DNA of 64,000 nt, taken from NCBI GenBank assembly GCA_963576565.1, contig CAUYVT010000074.1, forward strand, positions 17,614 to 81,613, written 5' to 3'. The position numbers and the translations under genes were made by a program. Position 1 is the first letter of the stretch. Each line of letters begins with the position of its first letter. Below, one piece after another: positions 1 through 11,399 of this stretch. The notes beneath the pieces are model-generated. The model was not told the origin of the DNA, did no database searches, and saw only the letters and a list, made by a program, of their open reading frames with translations. The DNA is from Aspidapion aeneum. Its lineage: Eukaryota > Arthropoda > Insecta > Coleoptera > Brentidae.

Positions 1-195
1 AGTTGACACTCGGAGCACGCCCTTTTTGCGTTCGAGATGCCACCGAGCGAACCCTCGGGGCACGCTCGATATGACCCGAGCTTGAGGATGGAAAAAAGCG
101 GGCATATTACATAACCCTACTTTTTTATAATTTTAAACTTTTGTTTACATTTTTTTACGACTGTTTTCTTACTGTTTTTTTGTCAAATAAAATAC
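1..195. other. upstream of the acidic frame
   Basis: A GC-richer start (1-95) then AT-rich sequence. No promoter motif is firm. Confidence 0.3.
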
Positions 196-1702
196 ATGGA
201 CGCAGTTCAGTTTGCTGTAGAATTATGTTTCCAAGATTCTGAGGAGGATGAAGAAGAAAGACTACCAGGGTGTTCCAAATTTGCCGCGATGCGGAGCGCT
301 AAGAATTATCCGGGGTCTACTACGTTATACCTCGATGCTTGAAAATGGGTGTTTCTTTTTTTAATGATAAGTTTATGTCGTTTTGTATTGTTTTCAAGAA
401 AAAAAAATGCGGATTTTTCGCATTTTTTTTAGAAATTTCAAAATTAAAAAATTAGTAAAAACTCATACAAATTGCTATAGAAAGAATTTATTTGACGTTT
501 GTTATTTCGAGATAGAGAGGGACGGCTCACAATCGACTAAGCTTTAAAAAAATGGTCATTTAGCCAAAAATAAGGTGACCAACTGTCTGGCAAGAGGCGA
601 TAAAAAGTTAAATTTTTTTGAAAAGTATTTACGCATAGAAAAATGGTTACACCATATTTTTGAAATCTAACGTTCGACCTGACATCTTGCTCCAACATTT
701 TAATTTGTCGCGCATTTTTGACTGTAAAATCATCCAAAATCCTCTATTGAGCATTTATAATGAAAAAAATTATGCAGAAAGTTATAATAATGTGTAATTT
801 ATGATAATGATGATTTACAGAAATTCAGCAGTTCGGTTCGGGTCAACAAACAAACCTAACCTAAAACCAAACCGAACCGAACTTAACTGAAACAACCCGA
901 ACTGAACCGAACCGAACCGAACCGATCCGAACTAAACCAAACGGAACGGAACGGAACCGAACCGAACCGAACCCAACCGAACTGCACAAGCAATCAGCAA
1001 GAATCGGCTGCGCCGATTCTTGCTGAATAGTTCTAAATAAATAATTTCCTGTAATCTGCGCCTTTAACCCTCAGATGCACCGTAAGAAGGCTGTGCTAAT
1101 CCATTCTCCATCTTTGTTGTTTTGTATGTGAGCAATAAGGACTTAATCGCGATTAAACCCATGATCGCGCTTAAGTGCTTACGGTGCATCTGAGGGTAAG
1201 TCAGGAAGTAAGCAAATCGAATTGGGAAATATTATATGGCCGAATGACCTAGAAAGATTCGGCTCAGGCCCAATGTGTCAAAATATATGTGGGAAGGTCA
1301 ACTGTACAAATTTTCAAAATTATATGAGAAAAGCGATAAAAAACACGAAAAGCTAGGTATGTAATTAATTTAAAATTGTAAAATAATTAATCCTAAGCTA
1401 ATTTACAAATTTATGTCGAAAATTTGACGATGCAATGATAGAAGTTGATTTTTTTCAACAAAAACAAGTCAAAGAAAATCCCCATGTAACGTTTTTTTAA
1501 AAAATTATTTTTAAAAAAACCAAACTTTTTTTTTAATTTCCCGTATCTAAATCGACTAAAAATTGTCCAAAGATTCATTTTCATACAAAAAAATCGTTAT
1601 ATAGTGCGTTTTGACGAGCGAGGTATAACGTAGTAGAACCATTATCCGCGATTGCCCAGTGAGGCTTTAACCATAGGCCAGCGGTTCTGTAACCAAATTC
1701 TG
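196..1702 (+). CDS. putative acidic first exon, split by a transposon
   Basis: An ATG at 196 opens a frame with QDSEEDEEER, and the frame is interrupted at 312. It resumes in the same frame after the element and its target duplication at 1649 (RLPSEALTIGQRFCNQIL), reaching a consensus donor GTGAGT at 1703. If the element is removed this gives a first exon of about 58 residues. I do not recognise the protein. Acidic starts like this occur in some transposase genes, but nothing here proves that. Right after the donor, at about 1727, comes a TIR-like sequence AGGGACTTATTGCAATA of another element. Confidence 0.35.
841..985. repeat. (CCGAA)n pentanucleotide array
   Basis: Imperfect tandem ACCGA/CCGAA units fill this stretch inside the 313-1640 element. 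Confidence 0.85.
994..1026. repeat. perfect hairpin, 15-bp stem, 3-nt loop
   Basis: CAGCAAGAATCGGC is followed by TGC and then its exact complement. An outer T-A pair extends the stem to 15 bp. It sits directly after the CCGAA array. Confidence 0.85.
1068..1196. mobile_element. piggyBac-like MITE
   Basis: The ends are CCCTCAGATGCACCGTAAG and CTTACGGTGCATCTGAGGG, exact complements. TTAA lies on the left (1064-1067) and TAAG on the right, consistent with a TTAA target site with one change. It is 129 bp long with no coding content and is nested in the larger element. Confidence 0.75.
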
Positions 1703-1760
1703 GTGAGTAATGGCAAAGCGGCGACTATTAGGGACTTATTGCAATAGCGCTAGGCACTAA

Positions 1761-2402
1761 TATAGTTTATCAACAAAGGCACCCAGTTACCATATGGTGA
1801 GGTCATAGAGATGTTAGAAAACCACACCCTAAGTTAAGATTTGGAAAAACATCATTTAGCGAATTTTAGGGTAGGGAATCCTGTATGACCAAAATGGCCA
1901 AATTTTGAAAATTCATGTATTAAAAACTATATAGTTTATCAACAAAAGCACTATGTTCCAGTATAATGGGGTTATAGAGATACAAAAAAACCACAGGCTA
2001 AGTTAAGATTCGAAAAAACATTTTAGTCATTTAGCGAATTTTAGTGTAGGGAATCCTATAAGACCCAAATAGCCAAACTTTGAAAATTCATATTTTAAAA
2101 ACTTTATAGTTTATTAAGAAAAGTACCGAGTTACAGTATGGTGGGCCCATAGAAATGCAAAAAAATTACACCCTCAGTTAAGATTCGGAAAAACATTATT
2201 TAGTAATTTTTTTAGGGTAGGGAATAACATAAGACCACAATGGTCAACTTTGAAAATTCATATTTTAAATACTATACATATAGTTTATCAACAAAAGCAC
2301 ATATGTTGCAGTATGGTGAGGTCATAGTGATGCGAAAAAACCACACACCGAATTAAGATTCCGCAAAACGTCATTTAGCGAATTTTAGGGTACGGAACCC
2401 AC
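1761..2402 (+). repeat. four-copy tandem satellite, about 172-bp unit
   Basis: Units start at about 1761, 1930, 2105 and 2279 with TATAGTTTATCAACAAAAGC-like sequence. Each contains TTAGCGAATTTTAGGGTA and GAAAATTCATATTTTAAA. The last unit is truncated. Confidence 0.85.
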
Positions 2403-2648
2403 AAACAAAACAAAAGTAGGTTCAGTCCTAGTGGGGTAGAGTTTGAGATCATGGATCTAAGCAGCAACCTATTACTTTCATGAAAACAGGCAAAAAAAAA
2501 CTGGCTTCAAAAATTCTTTTTTTGACAAATGCCAGTTAAATGACATGACATTCACGATACATACAAATGTGTGTCGTGATCAGGACACTTTTTTTAACCA
2601 ATGTTAAAAAATCATGTTTTTATAATTTCCTTATTTATTTATTTGATC

Positions 2649-3900
2649 AGGGCTATCAAAATGGACGGGCCACAATCCTCCACTTTGTTGACGTCACATC
2701 GGGGGCTGATTTTTTTTGATGGTCACGTCACGACACAGCCGATTGTCTTTCAAATATTGACGTTGAAATGACGGTTCATCAATATTTGGTTATTTTTTTA
2801 ATAAAGTCGGTTTTGGGATTGTTTTTACTATATTCTTGCAATTTCTTTTAAATGTATGGTAATCCTTAATTTTTCAAAGCCGCTTCATTAGCTCACACTA
2901 AAATTAAATTTAAAACAGAAGCGAATGTGACAAACACAGATGACAAAGTCAAATACAGGTCAAATATAACAGTTAGCTTGCAGTACATGGCGGATAATTT
3001 GAATTCAAAATAAGGAATGCTAAATCTTGAAGATTTTAACCTTATAATCAATTTGCATCCTTACAAAAGTTTGGTGGAATATGAGGATGGTGTCTGAGAA
3101 TATTTAACTGAAATTTCGCAGAAATCTGTAGTGCCATTTTGAAAATATCATAAAAAAACTTCTAACCTCCCATAAGACCCAATGTAAAAGTCAGACCCCG
3201 GAGAACAGCTGATTTTTTCAGGTTTGTGGCCTGTATTTTTTTGTTGGCCTTGATTTGACTTATGAATGTTATTAAATTCTTAACAATAAACAAGGCCAAC
3301 ACAAAAATAGAGGCCACGACCCTGAAAAAATCAGCTGTTCTCCCGGGGCTGAATTTTACATTGGGTCTTATGGAAGGTCAGAGGTTTTTTTGTGGTATTT
3401 TCAAAATGGCACTACAGATTTCCGCAAAATTTCAGTGAAATATTCTCAGACACCATCCCGATATTCCACCAAAGGTTTGTAAGGAAGCAACATGATTAAA
3501 AGGTTAAAATCTTCAAGATTTAGCATTCCTTATTTTGAATTCAAATTACCCGCCATGTACCACATGCCAACTGTTATATTTGACATGTATTTGACTTTGT
3601 CATCTGTGATTGTCACATTTGCTTCTGCTTTAAATTTAATTTTTGTGTGAGCTAATGAAGCGGCTATGAAAAATTAAGGATTACTATACATTTAAAAAAA
3701 ATTGTTCTGCCAGAATAAAGTAAAAACAATCTCAAAAATGACTTTATTTTTAAAAAAATCAAATATTCATGAACCGTCATTTCAACTTCAATTTTTTAAC
3801 GACAATCAGCTGTGTCGTAACGTGACCATCAAAACAAAATCAGCCCCGGATGTGACGTCAAGAAAGTGGAGGATCGTGGCCCGTCCGTTTTGATAGCCCT
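2649..3900. mobile_element. 1.25-kb foldback element
   Basis: The whole element is one large inverted repeat. It starts AGGGCTATCAAAATGGACGG and ends with the complement, with similarity running almost to a short centre near 3260-3290. Each arm carries TGACGTCA near the end. It has no transposase. A partial relative lies at 8457-9173. The reading frame at 3702-3893 is only the arm in translation. Confidence 0.85.
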
Positions 3901-4480
3901 GCAATAAATAATAAAAAATCTTTTTTTAAGTCTTGTCAAAAGCTTCGAGCACCACCCATGCTTCGAGCATTCTTTAGGTTGAAATAACAAGATTAACAAT
4001 CAATCAATCAATCAAATAAAAGTATAAACAAACAAACAAGTAACTGTTTGGTTAACAAAAACAGGATAAATAAGCGGAAAATTCTCTGTTATCAAAAACA
4101 AAAATATACAATATTCCAATTTATCTGGAAAATCGTTTATCAAACGTGGCGTCGGTAAATGTTTGACTCCAACGTGAGATCGATTCACGTGTTGAGGTTT
4201 ACAGATGAAAGGTTTCCATAAGTTACAATAGGCAACTTTTGAAAGGAAAATTGAGCCCTGATCGTTGTTTACGAACTTTCCAAGATGCTATACGCCTGCA
4301 GGCGGCATCACGCGCGGTCGCTGTTTTAATACAGATACTGCTAATTATCTTAATATCTCTGGGGATACCAAAGTTGTAGCATTCGCGTAGCTCAAGCCAA
4401 AGTTAGGTCGCGCGTGATCTGTTTTCTTCCGGCTGAAGGCATTAGAATTTTTTTTTTATAAAAAATAATAATAAAAAGCT
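3901..4480. other. non-coding, simple repeats
   Basis: There are short (CAAT)n and (CAAA)n runs at 3985-4040, then unique-looking sequence. A weak inverted pair, ATCACGCGCG (about 4307) against CGCGCGTGAT (about 4411), is present. No gene is seen. Confidence 0.5.
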
Positions 4481-5680
4481 TAAATCCGGAAAAGCTAGCG
4501 GACCTGCAGGAATATACGCTAAAATGTTCAAATATAAATTATATATTATGGATCAATGCATAAACGGACATTCAGTAACCTTTTACCTAATGATTGGAAA
4601 ATAGCATTCATATCCTCAATACATAAAGAAAAACAAACTGCATTGCAACAATTACATAGAAATTTCAGTAACCAGTACTCTAAGTAGATTGTACGGTAGT
4701 ATTCTTAAAGATCTAATAGATGATTTTCATGAACAAAAAGAAGAAGAGCAAAGTCGGTTTCGTGCAGGCAGATCTTGTAGTGATAATGTTTTTTGTCTTA
4801 AACAAGTAATTGAGAAAAGGAGTGCCAGAAATATAGAGACCAATGTTACTTTTATGGACATACAAAAAGCATATGATACCGTTTCAGCAGAAAAATTTAT
4901 GGACAGTGTAAGAACAAACTAATATCAATCATGCATACATAAAAGCGATAAAAAAAACTATACAAAGCGTCAAAATCTAAAATTAAAATTGGAAATCGAC
5001 TTTTAAAAGAATTCCTGGTAACGAAAGGCTTAATACAGGGATATTGTATCTCTCCAACTAGCTCAAAAAAACTGGAAAGGTAAAGTACGCGGCATGGGAA
5101 TGCATTTAACGACTGATTAACCATATACACACTACAGTTTGCTGACGACCAAGTAATTGTAGCTAATGATAAAGAAGACATGGAGAAAGTTAACAGAAGA
5201 ATACCAAAAGTGGGGCTTAACAGTGAACGTGGACAAGACACAGTACTTATGTATTGGAAACGAATCAAGTGAGTTGGAACTAGACAATGAACAAATAATA
5301 TCTTCATGCAATGAGAATGTATACTTGGGTGTCACATTTGATAAGAAAAGAATAGTAAAAGCAAAAAATGTTATTAGATCTCTTAACAGTATCTTATGGA
5401 GCAGAGAAAATAATGTAAAATTTAACATATATAAAACAATGATGAAAAGTGCGCTGTTTTATGGAATAGAGACTTGTCGCCTAACAGAAAAATTCAAAAC
5501 AAAAATTGAAAGGGTCCAAATGGATGCAATACGAAGATCAATGAGAATATCTAGAACAGATCAAATTTTAAGAAATGAGATAATAAAAGAAATCATGGGA
5601 GTTAAGGGAAGCATAACGGATGACATCACTAAAAGACAACTGATATGATATGTATGTGTATCTGATAGTAGTAGTGAATA
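4480..5680 (+). pseudogene. non-LTR reverse transcriptase, family A, 5'-truncated
   Basis: Pieces of an RT domain run in order in shifting frames. They are KSGKASGPAGIYAKMF (4480), SRLYGSILKDLIDDF and FMDIQKAYDTV (to 4922, the first catalytic Asp region), QFADDQVIVAND at 5135-5170 (the FADD active site), KWGLTVNVDKTQYLCIG, and the C-terminal region to 5648. At least three frameshifts and a stop before GYGRV-type tail sequence show it is dead. A short (TAG)n at about 5664-5676 matches the tail of the copy at 24.1 kb. It resembles RTE/endonuclease-RT type LINEs; the clade is inferred. Confidence 0.85.
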
Positions 5681-5717
5681 CAGTAGCAATCCTTTCAATT
5701 AATAAAAATTGTCGTCG

Positions 5718-5790
5718 TTCATAGATTAGTGGTAGCAAAATGTGATTCACACCCTGGCGGTCCAGGTTTGAATCCTGACTAGGAACTTAG
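5718..5790 (+). repeat. tRNA-derived SINE head (putative)
   Basis: An A-box-like TAGATTAGTGGTAGC (5722) and a B-box-like GGTTTGAATCC (5765) have the spacing of a tRNA-type Pol III promoter, directly after the LINE tail. The full cloverleaf is not convincing, so this is probably a SINE head rather than a tRNA. Confidence 0.5.
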
Positions 5791-6310
5791 ATGTCTGTAA
5801 TTGTTTAAAAGGCTTTAAATTTGCTGTAACTTTGCGAAACTGGGCAATTGATCCTGATTGGATGGCAAGTTCCGGTATAAAATATAATAAAAATTTGGTT
5901 TGATTGGAGAGAGAATGGAGAGCTCTGGATATTTAGGCTAAAACCCACCAGGTGATGTAATGCACATTAAAAAAAGAAACAAGACTAATCTCATAGGACA
6001 TCTTGACTAAAACCAAATCATTGGTGCAAATAATTGTAATATTGTAAAAATTAGTTTAATTTGTTCAAAGCGTCTCGAGACTACCGGAATGCGTCATTAA
6101 AAATTGATTTATAATGATAATGTGCTTAGTAGGTGTAACAATAATTTATATAATTTCCTCCTACCTTATACGTATAAATGTTTCCTCTTAAGTAATCCTG
6201 TAATATTAACATCCTAAAAATAAGAAAGATAGTTTTTGGTCATTACTGAAAAGGAGTTAGTTCATCTCTGTCTCTCCTGTATCGTTCGAATACTCAAAAC
6301 TGATGGCGAA
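5791..6310. other. non-coding, possible SINE body
   Basis: No frame or clear repeat boundary is seen. It may be the body of the SINE-like element starting at 5718. Confidence 0.3.
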
Positions 6311-6314
6311 TTAT

Positions 6315-6810
6315 TTTGGGAGTAAGATTGGCTTGGGTAGCTTTCAGTACATTAAGCTACATATTAAACTAAAGCTCTAACGAAGTTTTTGGTCATAAGA
6401 CAAATTATCGAGAAAAATGTAGTCTACTATATTCTAAAAACTGCATATTGATACGACGCTCCATCATTAACATTAATGGATTTTAACCAAAATCGAATCG
6501 GTTCGTAAGAGTATCGAGCACTATTTTACCAGAAAATTTTATGAAAATCGGTTCAGCTGTTTAGGAGCTATCGTGTTACAGACAGAAATAATATACACAC
6601 ACACACAGACAGACATCACGACGATATTGCTAATATAGGTCAAAATACACCCAAATAACACAATTTCGGCGTTATCTCAAAAAAAAAATTTTCGTCGAAA
6701 ATAATACCTTCTCTAGCCATTGCTATGAGGGCTGGGAAGGTAAAAATATCCTCAGTACCTCAAGACGAAAGTGTATAACTAATGTATCCTTCTTGTACTC
6801 ACATATGGAT
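6315..6810. repeat. interspersed repeat interrupted by a (CA)n repeat
   Basis: The outer parts (6325-6370 and 6745-6805) match, inverted, an uninterrupted block at 18340-18460. The part in between (about 6371-6742) matches 11400-11880 and includes (CA)n followed by GACAGACATCACGACGATAT. So the (CA)n element inserted into an older repeat here. Confidence 0.65.
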
Positions 6811-6835
6811 CCCATAATCAAACATGGATACGGAA

Positions 6836-7185
6836 ACAAAGCACAAAGATCAATAGAAAGACAAATGTTACATGTAAAGCTAAAAGCTAAAAAAGAATGA
6901 ATGGATCAGAAATAAAACAAAAGTAAGAGATGACAGAGGCGAGGTAGCAAAATTAAAATGGAAATTCACCGGTCATACTATTACACAGGAAGACGATTGA
7001 TGAAACAAATATATTGTAAACTACAGAGACCTTGAAAAAATAAAAGCAGTAAGAGAAGACCCCCAAATGAGATGAGCGGATGATTTGAAGAAACATGCGG
7101 GGACTAGATGGATCAACACGGCGACAGACAGAAAAGAGTGGGAGATGTTGGGGAAGGCCTATGCCAGTTTTGCTATTTCATAAAC
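6836..7185 (+). pseudogene. LINE RT C-terminal tail, different family
   Basis: Fragments read RSIERQMLHVKLKAK, KVRDDRGEVAKLKWKFTGH and finally DDLKKHAGTRWINTATDRKE followed by WEMLGKAYA. These are the usual C-terminal motifs (GH, then D-K-G-W, DR-W) of endonuclease-RT LINEs. Frames shift between them. No RT core is adjacent, so it is 5'-truncated. Confidence 0.75.
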
Positions 7186-7189
7186 TGCC

Positions 7190-7949
7190 TAAATTCAGCT
7201 TCCTAGCAAATTTGTTTTTGTGATAATGTTTATTTCTTTTACACCATCTAAAAACAGGCATTTTAAAAAAAGACTATGCATTTATTTTAAAAAATGGATA
7301 GGTTAAAATGTAGGACATAAATATTGTGGTTTAAATTATTACAAAGTGTTTGGGACCGAAGGTTTTAACCAAACTTTGTGAAAATCAAAAAAAAAATAGG
7401 AAAATAAAAATAAAATATTTTTTTTTTTATTCATCTCAAAAATTGTTAGATTAAATAATAAAATCATTTGTTTAAAAGTTTTGACCTTTTTTAGGACCTT
7501 TTATATCAAATTTTTTCGATAGGAGGTCCAGTTTTGCTGAGAACCATAAAAAACATTTAATACATATTAATTCGAATCGAGTCTATTTTTACTCTTTACT
7601 GAAATATATTTTCCTAAATTTTCAATAGTTTTTTTCCATGCTGTTATAAGTTTTTCCTTTCCAAAAGTATTGGCACTCTTAACTTACTAGATTTTACACA
7701 CCGTGTGTTTTATGAATAAAAAAAAATAATCTAATATATAAAAGATGAATGCGGTAGTGCAGCTCGAGTATTGACCAAATTGCAAAGAGCTATTCAGACA
7801 AGCCAGAAATAGCTGTGTGGCCTTTAGCAGCACCCGGGGTTAACAAACCCGCACCAGCTTGAATTGCATATGAAGGATGCCTAGATAACTATTAGAGAAG
7901 ATACAACTCTATTCAGGAAAACGTACGGTCCCTTGAATTAGATCGGTCT
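7190..7949. other. non-coding AT-rich
   Basis: This is low-complexity A/T sequence with no gene. The last part (about 7900-7950) resembles the flank of the 54.8-kb foldback. Confidence 0.4.
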
Positions 7950-8440
7950 TCTGATCTTATATACATATGTCGAATTTTTCACGTCACTGGTGGTCCAGCT
8001 GATTTTTGTAAACAAAAGTTAGATATGATATGGACAACTAATATTTTTTGAATTTTTTAAAAACTTAGGGTAATTTCCCTACTGTTTTTTAGTATATTCT
8101 TATAAAATAATAATTTTGAGACATACTAGTCGTTGTTTTTTTAGCCCGCTTTATTTCTCTTTACACAGAAATTAAAATTCGGAGAAAATAATGTGTTGGT
8201 TTTAGCTTCAAAAGTAATCCGCTAACCTACACCTTTGTTTACTTCCCAAGTCCTCGGTTTACCTTTTAAACTAAACGATCACATTCAGTTTGACTTGTAT
8301 TTTAAGTTTTGTGTAAAAATAAAGCGGACTAAAAAAAATTAACGACAATACTTCTAAAAAATTATATTTTAGGAAAATTATCTTAGTCTTAAAAAAATTC
8401 AAAATCATCATCATAATCGTATCTAATATCGTAAGATCCA
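7950..8440. mobile_element. foldback element, relative of 54.9-55.4 kb
   Basis: It begins CTGATCTTATATACATATGT and ends with a diverged complement near GTAAGATCC. It contains CGTCACTGGTGGTCCAGCTG and the inverted pair GCCCGCTTTAT / AAAGCGGAC. Most of its length aligns with the inner part of the element at 54549-55562. Confidence 0.7.
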
Positions 8441-8456
8441 AAGAGTGGTCTATTCC

Positions 8457-9173
8457 AGGGACCGTGATCAAAACGGACGGGCCACGATCGACAACTTTGT
8501 TGACGTCACAGCGAAGGGTGAATTTCTTTTTGATGATCACGTCACAACACAGCTGATTGTCTTTAAAATATTGAAGTTGGAATGACGGTTCATGAATATT
8601 TGATTTTTAAAAAAAATAAAGCCGGTTTTGAGACTTTTTTTAAATGTATAGTAATACTTAATTTTTAAGAACCGCTTCATTAGCTTACACAAACATCTAC
8701 ATTTATATTTGTTTATATTCGGCACTCAGTAGACTTTTAAAACCTAATATAGTTAAAAATTACAACATTAAAGAATTATTTTTTTGTAAATTTTGTTTTA
8801 AAAAGATTAACACTGGTATTTTTAGATTCTAAATGAACTTTATTGTAAAAAATCATTAAAACGTTTTAGAATACAAACAAATAAACAAATGCCATGACAA
8901 ACACAGATGAAAAAGTCAAATAAATGTCAAATATAACAGTTGACATACGGTACATGGCAGGTAATTTGAATTCAAAATAAGGAATGCTAAATCTTGAAGA
9001 TTTTAACCTGTAAATCATCTTGCATCCTTACTAAAGTTTGTTGGAATATCACGATGGTGTCTGAGAATATTTCACTAAAATTTCGCGGAAAACTATAGTG
9101 CCATTTTGAACATATCATAAAAAAACTTCTGACCTCCCATAAGTCTTGACCTGTATATTTTTGTTGGCCTTGG
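8457..9173. mobile_element. partial copy of the 2649-3900 foldback
   Basis: One arm of the 2649-3900 element recurs here in the same order. It includes the ACGGGCCACGATC terminus, TGACGTCA at 8501, GACGGTTCATGAATATTTGA, and CTGACCTCCCATAAG near the centre. About 200 bp of extra sequence lies in the middle. The second arm is absent. Confidence 0.75.
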
Positions 9174-9885
9174 TCTATGTTAGGTTTGGTTGAAACACAC
9201 TGTATATATTTTTTAATATAACGTGGCGAAAAGAAAAACGTTTTAGGAAAAAAATCGGCGATACTAAAAAAATAATTAAGTTTTCATTTGCATCACTATT
9301 TCTTTGATAATTTCTGCAAAATCAGAATTTCAAAATACGAGTATTTTAGAGAGTTACTATAGTTTTGGCCAAAATCTGCTATAGTTAAATAAGTATGTAT
9401 AAATTCCTGCATAGTTTTTATTTGCAATCTCTACGAACTGAATTCTGGTGAACCCTAGAGCTAGCGTTCGTCGACCTAAATTTTACAACGGCATCTCGAA
9501 TGACCCAAATTTTGGCCGCGGCGGCAGCAGCTTACATTCAGCTACATCCATCCATGACGTCATTGCTGTAACTGCAGACGTCATTACTTCTGCGCCGGTC
9601 GTTATGGCAACTTGGCCCCACCGTGTCCCCATTTCGGAGCTTTCAAATTTATATTAATCCCAAAAAAATATGCTTAGTTTAGGAGTGAACAGCAATTCAA
9701 ACGAAATAGATGGTAGAAATCAGGAGAGACTTTATTACAGCTTTAAATAAATGCAAAAATTTACTTATCTCGGAGCAGTTAAAACAAAAAAAATCTTACA
9801 GAGAACCCCTTGAAGTTGATGATGATTCATATAAGAGTAAACTTTGTAGCCCTTCCACTGCGATTACCAGTGGGTCTATTGTGGT
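9174..9885. other. non-coding; GC-richer block at 9430-9660
   Basis: No gene is recognised. A block at 9430-9660 is clearly richer in G and C than its surroundings, with NotI-like GCGGC runs and a TGACGTCA at 9555. Its open frame (9448-9657) does not resemble any family I know. Confidence 0.35.
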
Positions 9886-10345
9886 TCAATTTTGAGGGAT
9901 TTCCCACCACTGTATGCCTAATCCTCCAAAAAGGCCTACTACCAGTTTGGGTGAGACACTGTTCAGATCTTCTGAGCCAATCTGAGGTTTACCGAAAGTG
10001 TTCTGACGTAAACGTGCAATAGCCGGACATTCGCCCAGTACATGTCTGACTGTTTCGTCATCCTCCATAGAGAGTCTACATTCGGTCTCTTCTGTTGGTC
10101 CCATTCTGTGCATGGGTACTCTCAGTCGACAGTGACCTGTAAAAAGACCAGTCACTATCCGTATCTCCTGTCTGGTAAGTCCGATGATGTTCCTGGCTCT
10201 GTTTCTACAAGTTCCTTTAATGAACTCTTTAGAGTTTGCCAGTTCTGGTATATTTATCCAGTATTATTGGAAGCTATTCTCCATCCATTTTATTATGGTT
10301 GATTTAGCAGCATTGTATGATATCCCCAGGGCTGGTTTGTGGCCG
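9886..10345 (-). pseudogene. LINE RNase H C-terminal region
   Basis: Read on the minus strand: NIIGLTRQEIRIVTGLFTGH, then CRLRVPMHRMG and CRLSMEDDETVRHVLGECP. The C-x2-C-like and H-x4-C pattern after an RNase H domain is typical of the C-terminus of I/R1/jockey-group LINE ORF2. Upstream it is broken by a stop (SFQ*YW). It is a 5'-truncated dead copy. Confidence 0.8.
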
Positions 10346-10840
10346 AAAAAGAGAACCTCTTAGTGCAATTCCTAATTCTCTGATTCATAATGCACAAAGT
10401 TCAAATTAATGAAACTAAAATAACCCGTTAACATACGATCTTAATGAGTAATTCGAATTAACTCTTTAATTAGTACTCGTATTTACTAATTTATTAGAGA
10501 TTGCTGGATAAACTCATCACACACAGATCCATCAAGGGTAATAACAGCAATATAAAAGTAAACAATAGAGAACTTCTATAATTACCCAACATATCAGAAG
10601 ACTTTTTACTTTTATTTACGACTATAAAGTCGTAACAACACTTCCCGAAAATTAGCTCACAACTCATAGTCAGTTTAGCAGCTATGTAACCACCAGGACT
10701 TAATGTTCCCAGGTCCCTTATATAAGTAGTAATGCAAGGAACTAAAGTGTGGTCAGAACTTATCCACAACTTTCTTAAAGTGGTTCGATCTGGTACACGG
10801 ATAAAGGACTCCTGGGTAGCTATTCTGGTTCGTGAATGAT
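10346..10840. other. non-coding
   Basis: No gene or clear repeat is seen. The long minus-strand frame at 10494-10850 runs into the TIR of the next element and has no recognisable domain. Confidence 0.35.
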
Positions 10841-11140
10841 TAGTTCCCATAACATGCTTTGACCAATGGCAAGCTTTAAATTAGCTTTGAGCCGTCTCGT
10901 GCTATACGAAAAGACCTCCTTTGCGCAAGCTTCTACCACGATCCGACCCAGAAACGTTCGTGGGTACAGGGTAGGAGAACAGATTTCACTTTTAACGCGT
11001 AAAATTCACTAACTGAAGAGCGGGCGCCTATGCCATGGGTCGAGACAAGTCATTTCGCACAACACGCGACCGCTCTGAGTTTACGGTTAGTCAAAGCGTG
11101 TGATGTGGATGGTCAGATCGTTCAAGACCCTAGAGGCTGT
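10841..11140. mobile_element. short TIR element, relative of the 54.5-kb foldback ends
   Basis: The left arm (CATGCTTTGACCAATGGCAA...GCGCAAGCTTC) and the right arm (CATTTCGCACAACACGCGAC... GTTCAAGACCC) are diverged inverted copies. They match the two ends of the 54549-55562 element and the block at 20000-20112. It is about 300 bp with no coding content. Confidence 0.65.
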
Positions 11141-11399
11141 AATATCTAATCTGTGAATAAGTTCAACTTGCCTCAAATATAACTAGGGACTACTTGAAGT
11201 TATAATTGCAATGTAGAATAGAATTACAATCAAGTTAGGAATTTGACAGTACCTCGGACCATCCAACTTTTCAAAATAACTTTTAGCTCTGGTAGAGGAG
11301 CGCCCATGTGTTAAAGTCTCCCTTCTGATGCCCCCTTAAAATAAATGGATCCATGACAGATCTGATACCTTCCTAGCTAGCCTATGATATATCAGCCTT

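Larger units (their letters stand above)
313..1640. mobile_element. 1.33-kb DNA transposon, 8-bp TSD
   Basis: The termini are GGGTCTACTACGTTATACCT at the left and its near-perfect complement at the right (one mismatch in 22). The element is flanked by perfect direct repeats ATTATCCG at 305-312 and 1641-1648. No transposase frame remains. An 8-bp duplication fits hAT, P or Merlin types; the GG start is closest to Merlin, but this is only a guess. It carries a pentanucleotide array, a hairpin and a smaller MITE inside it. Confidence 0.8.

Noticed and set aside
3702..3893. 63-residue frame as a gene
   Set aside because: It is part of the right arm of the 2649-3900 foldback.
4290..4441. MITE with ATCACGCGCG ends
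   Set aside because: Only about 10 bp of complementarity, no target duplication.
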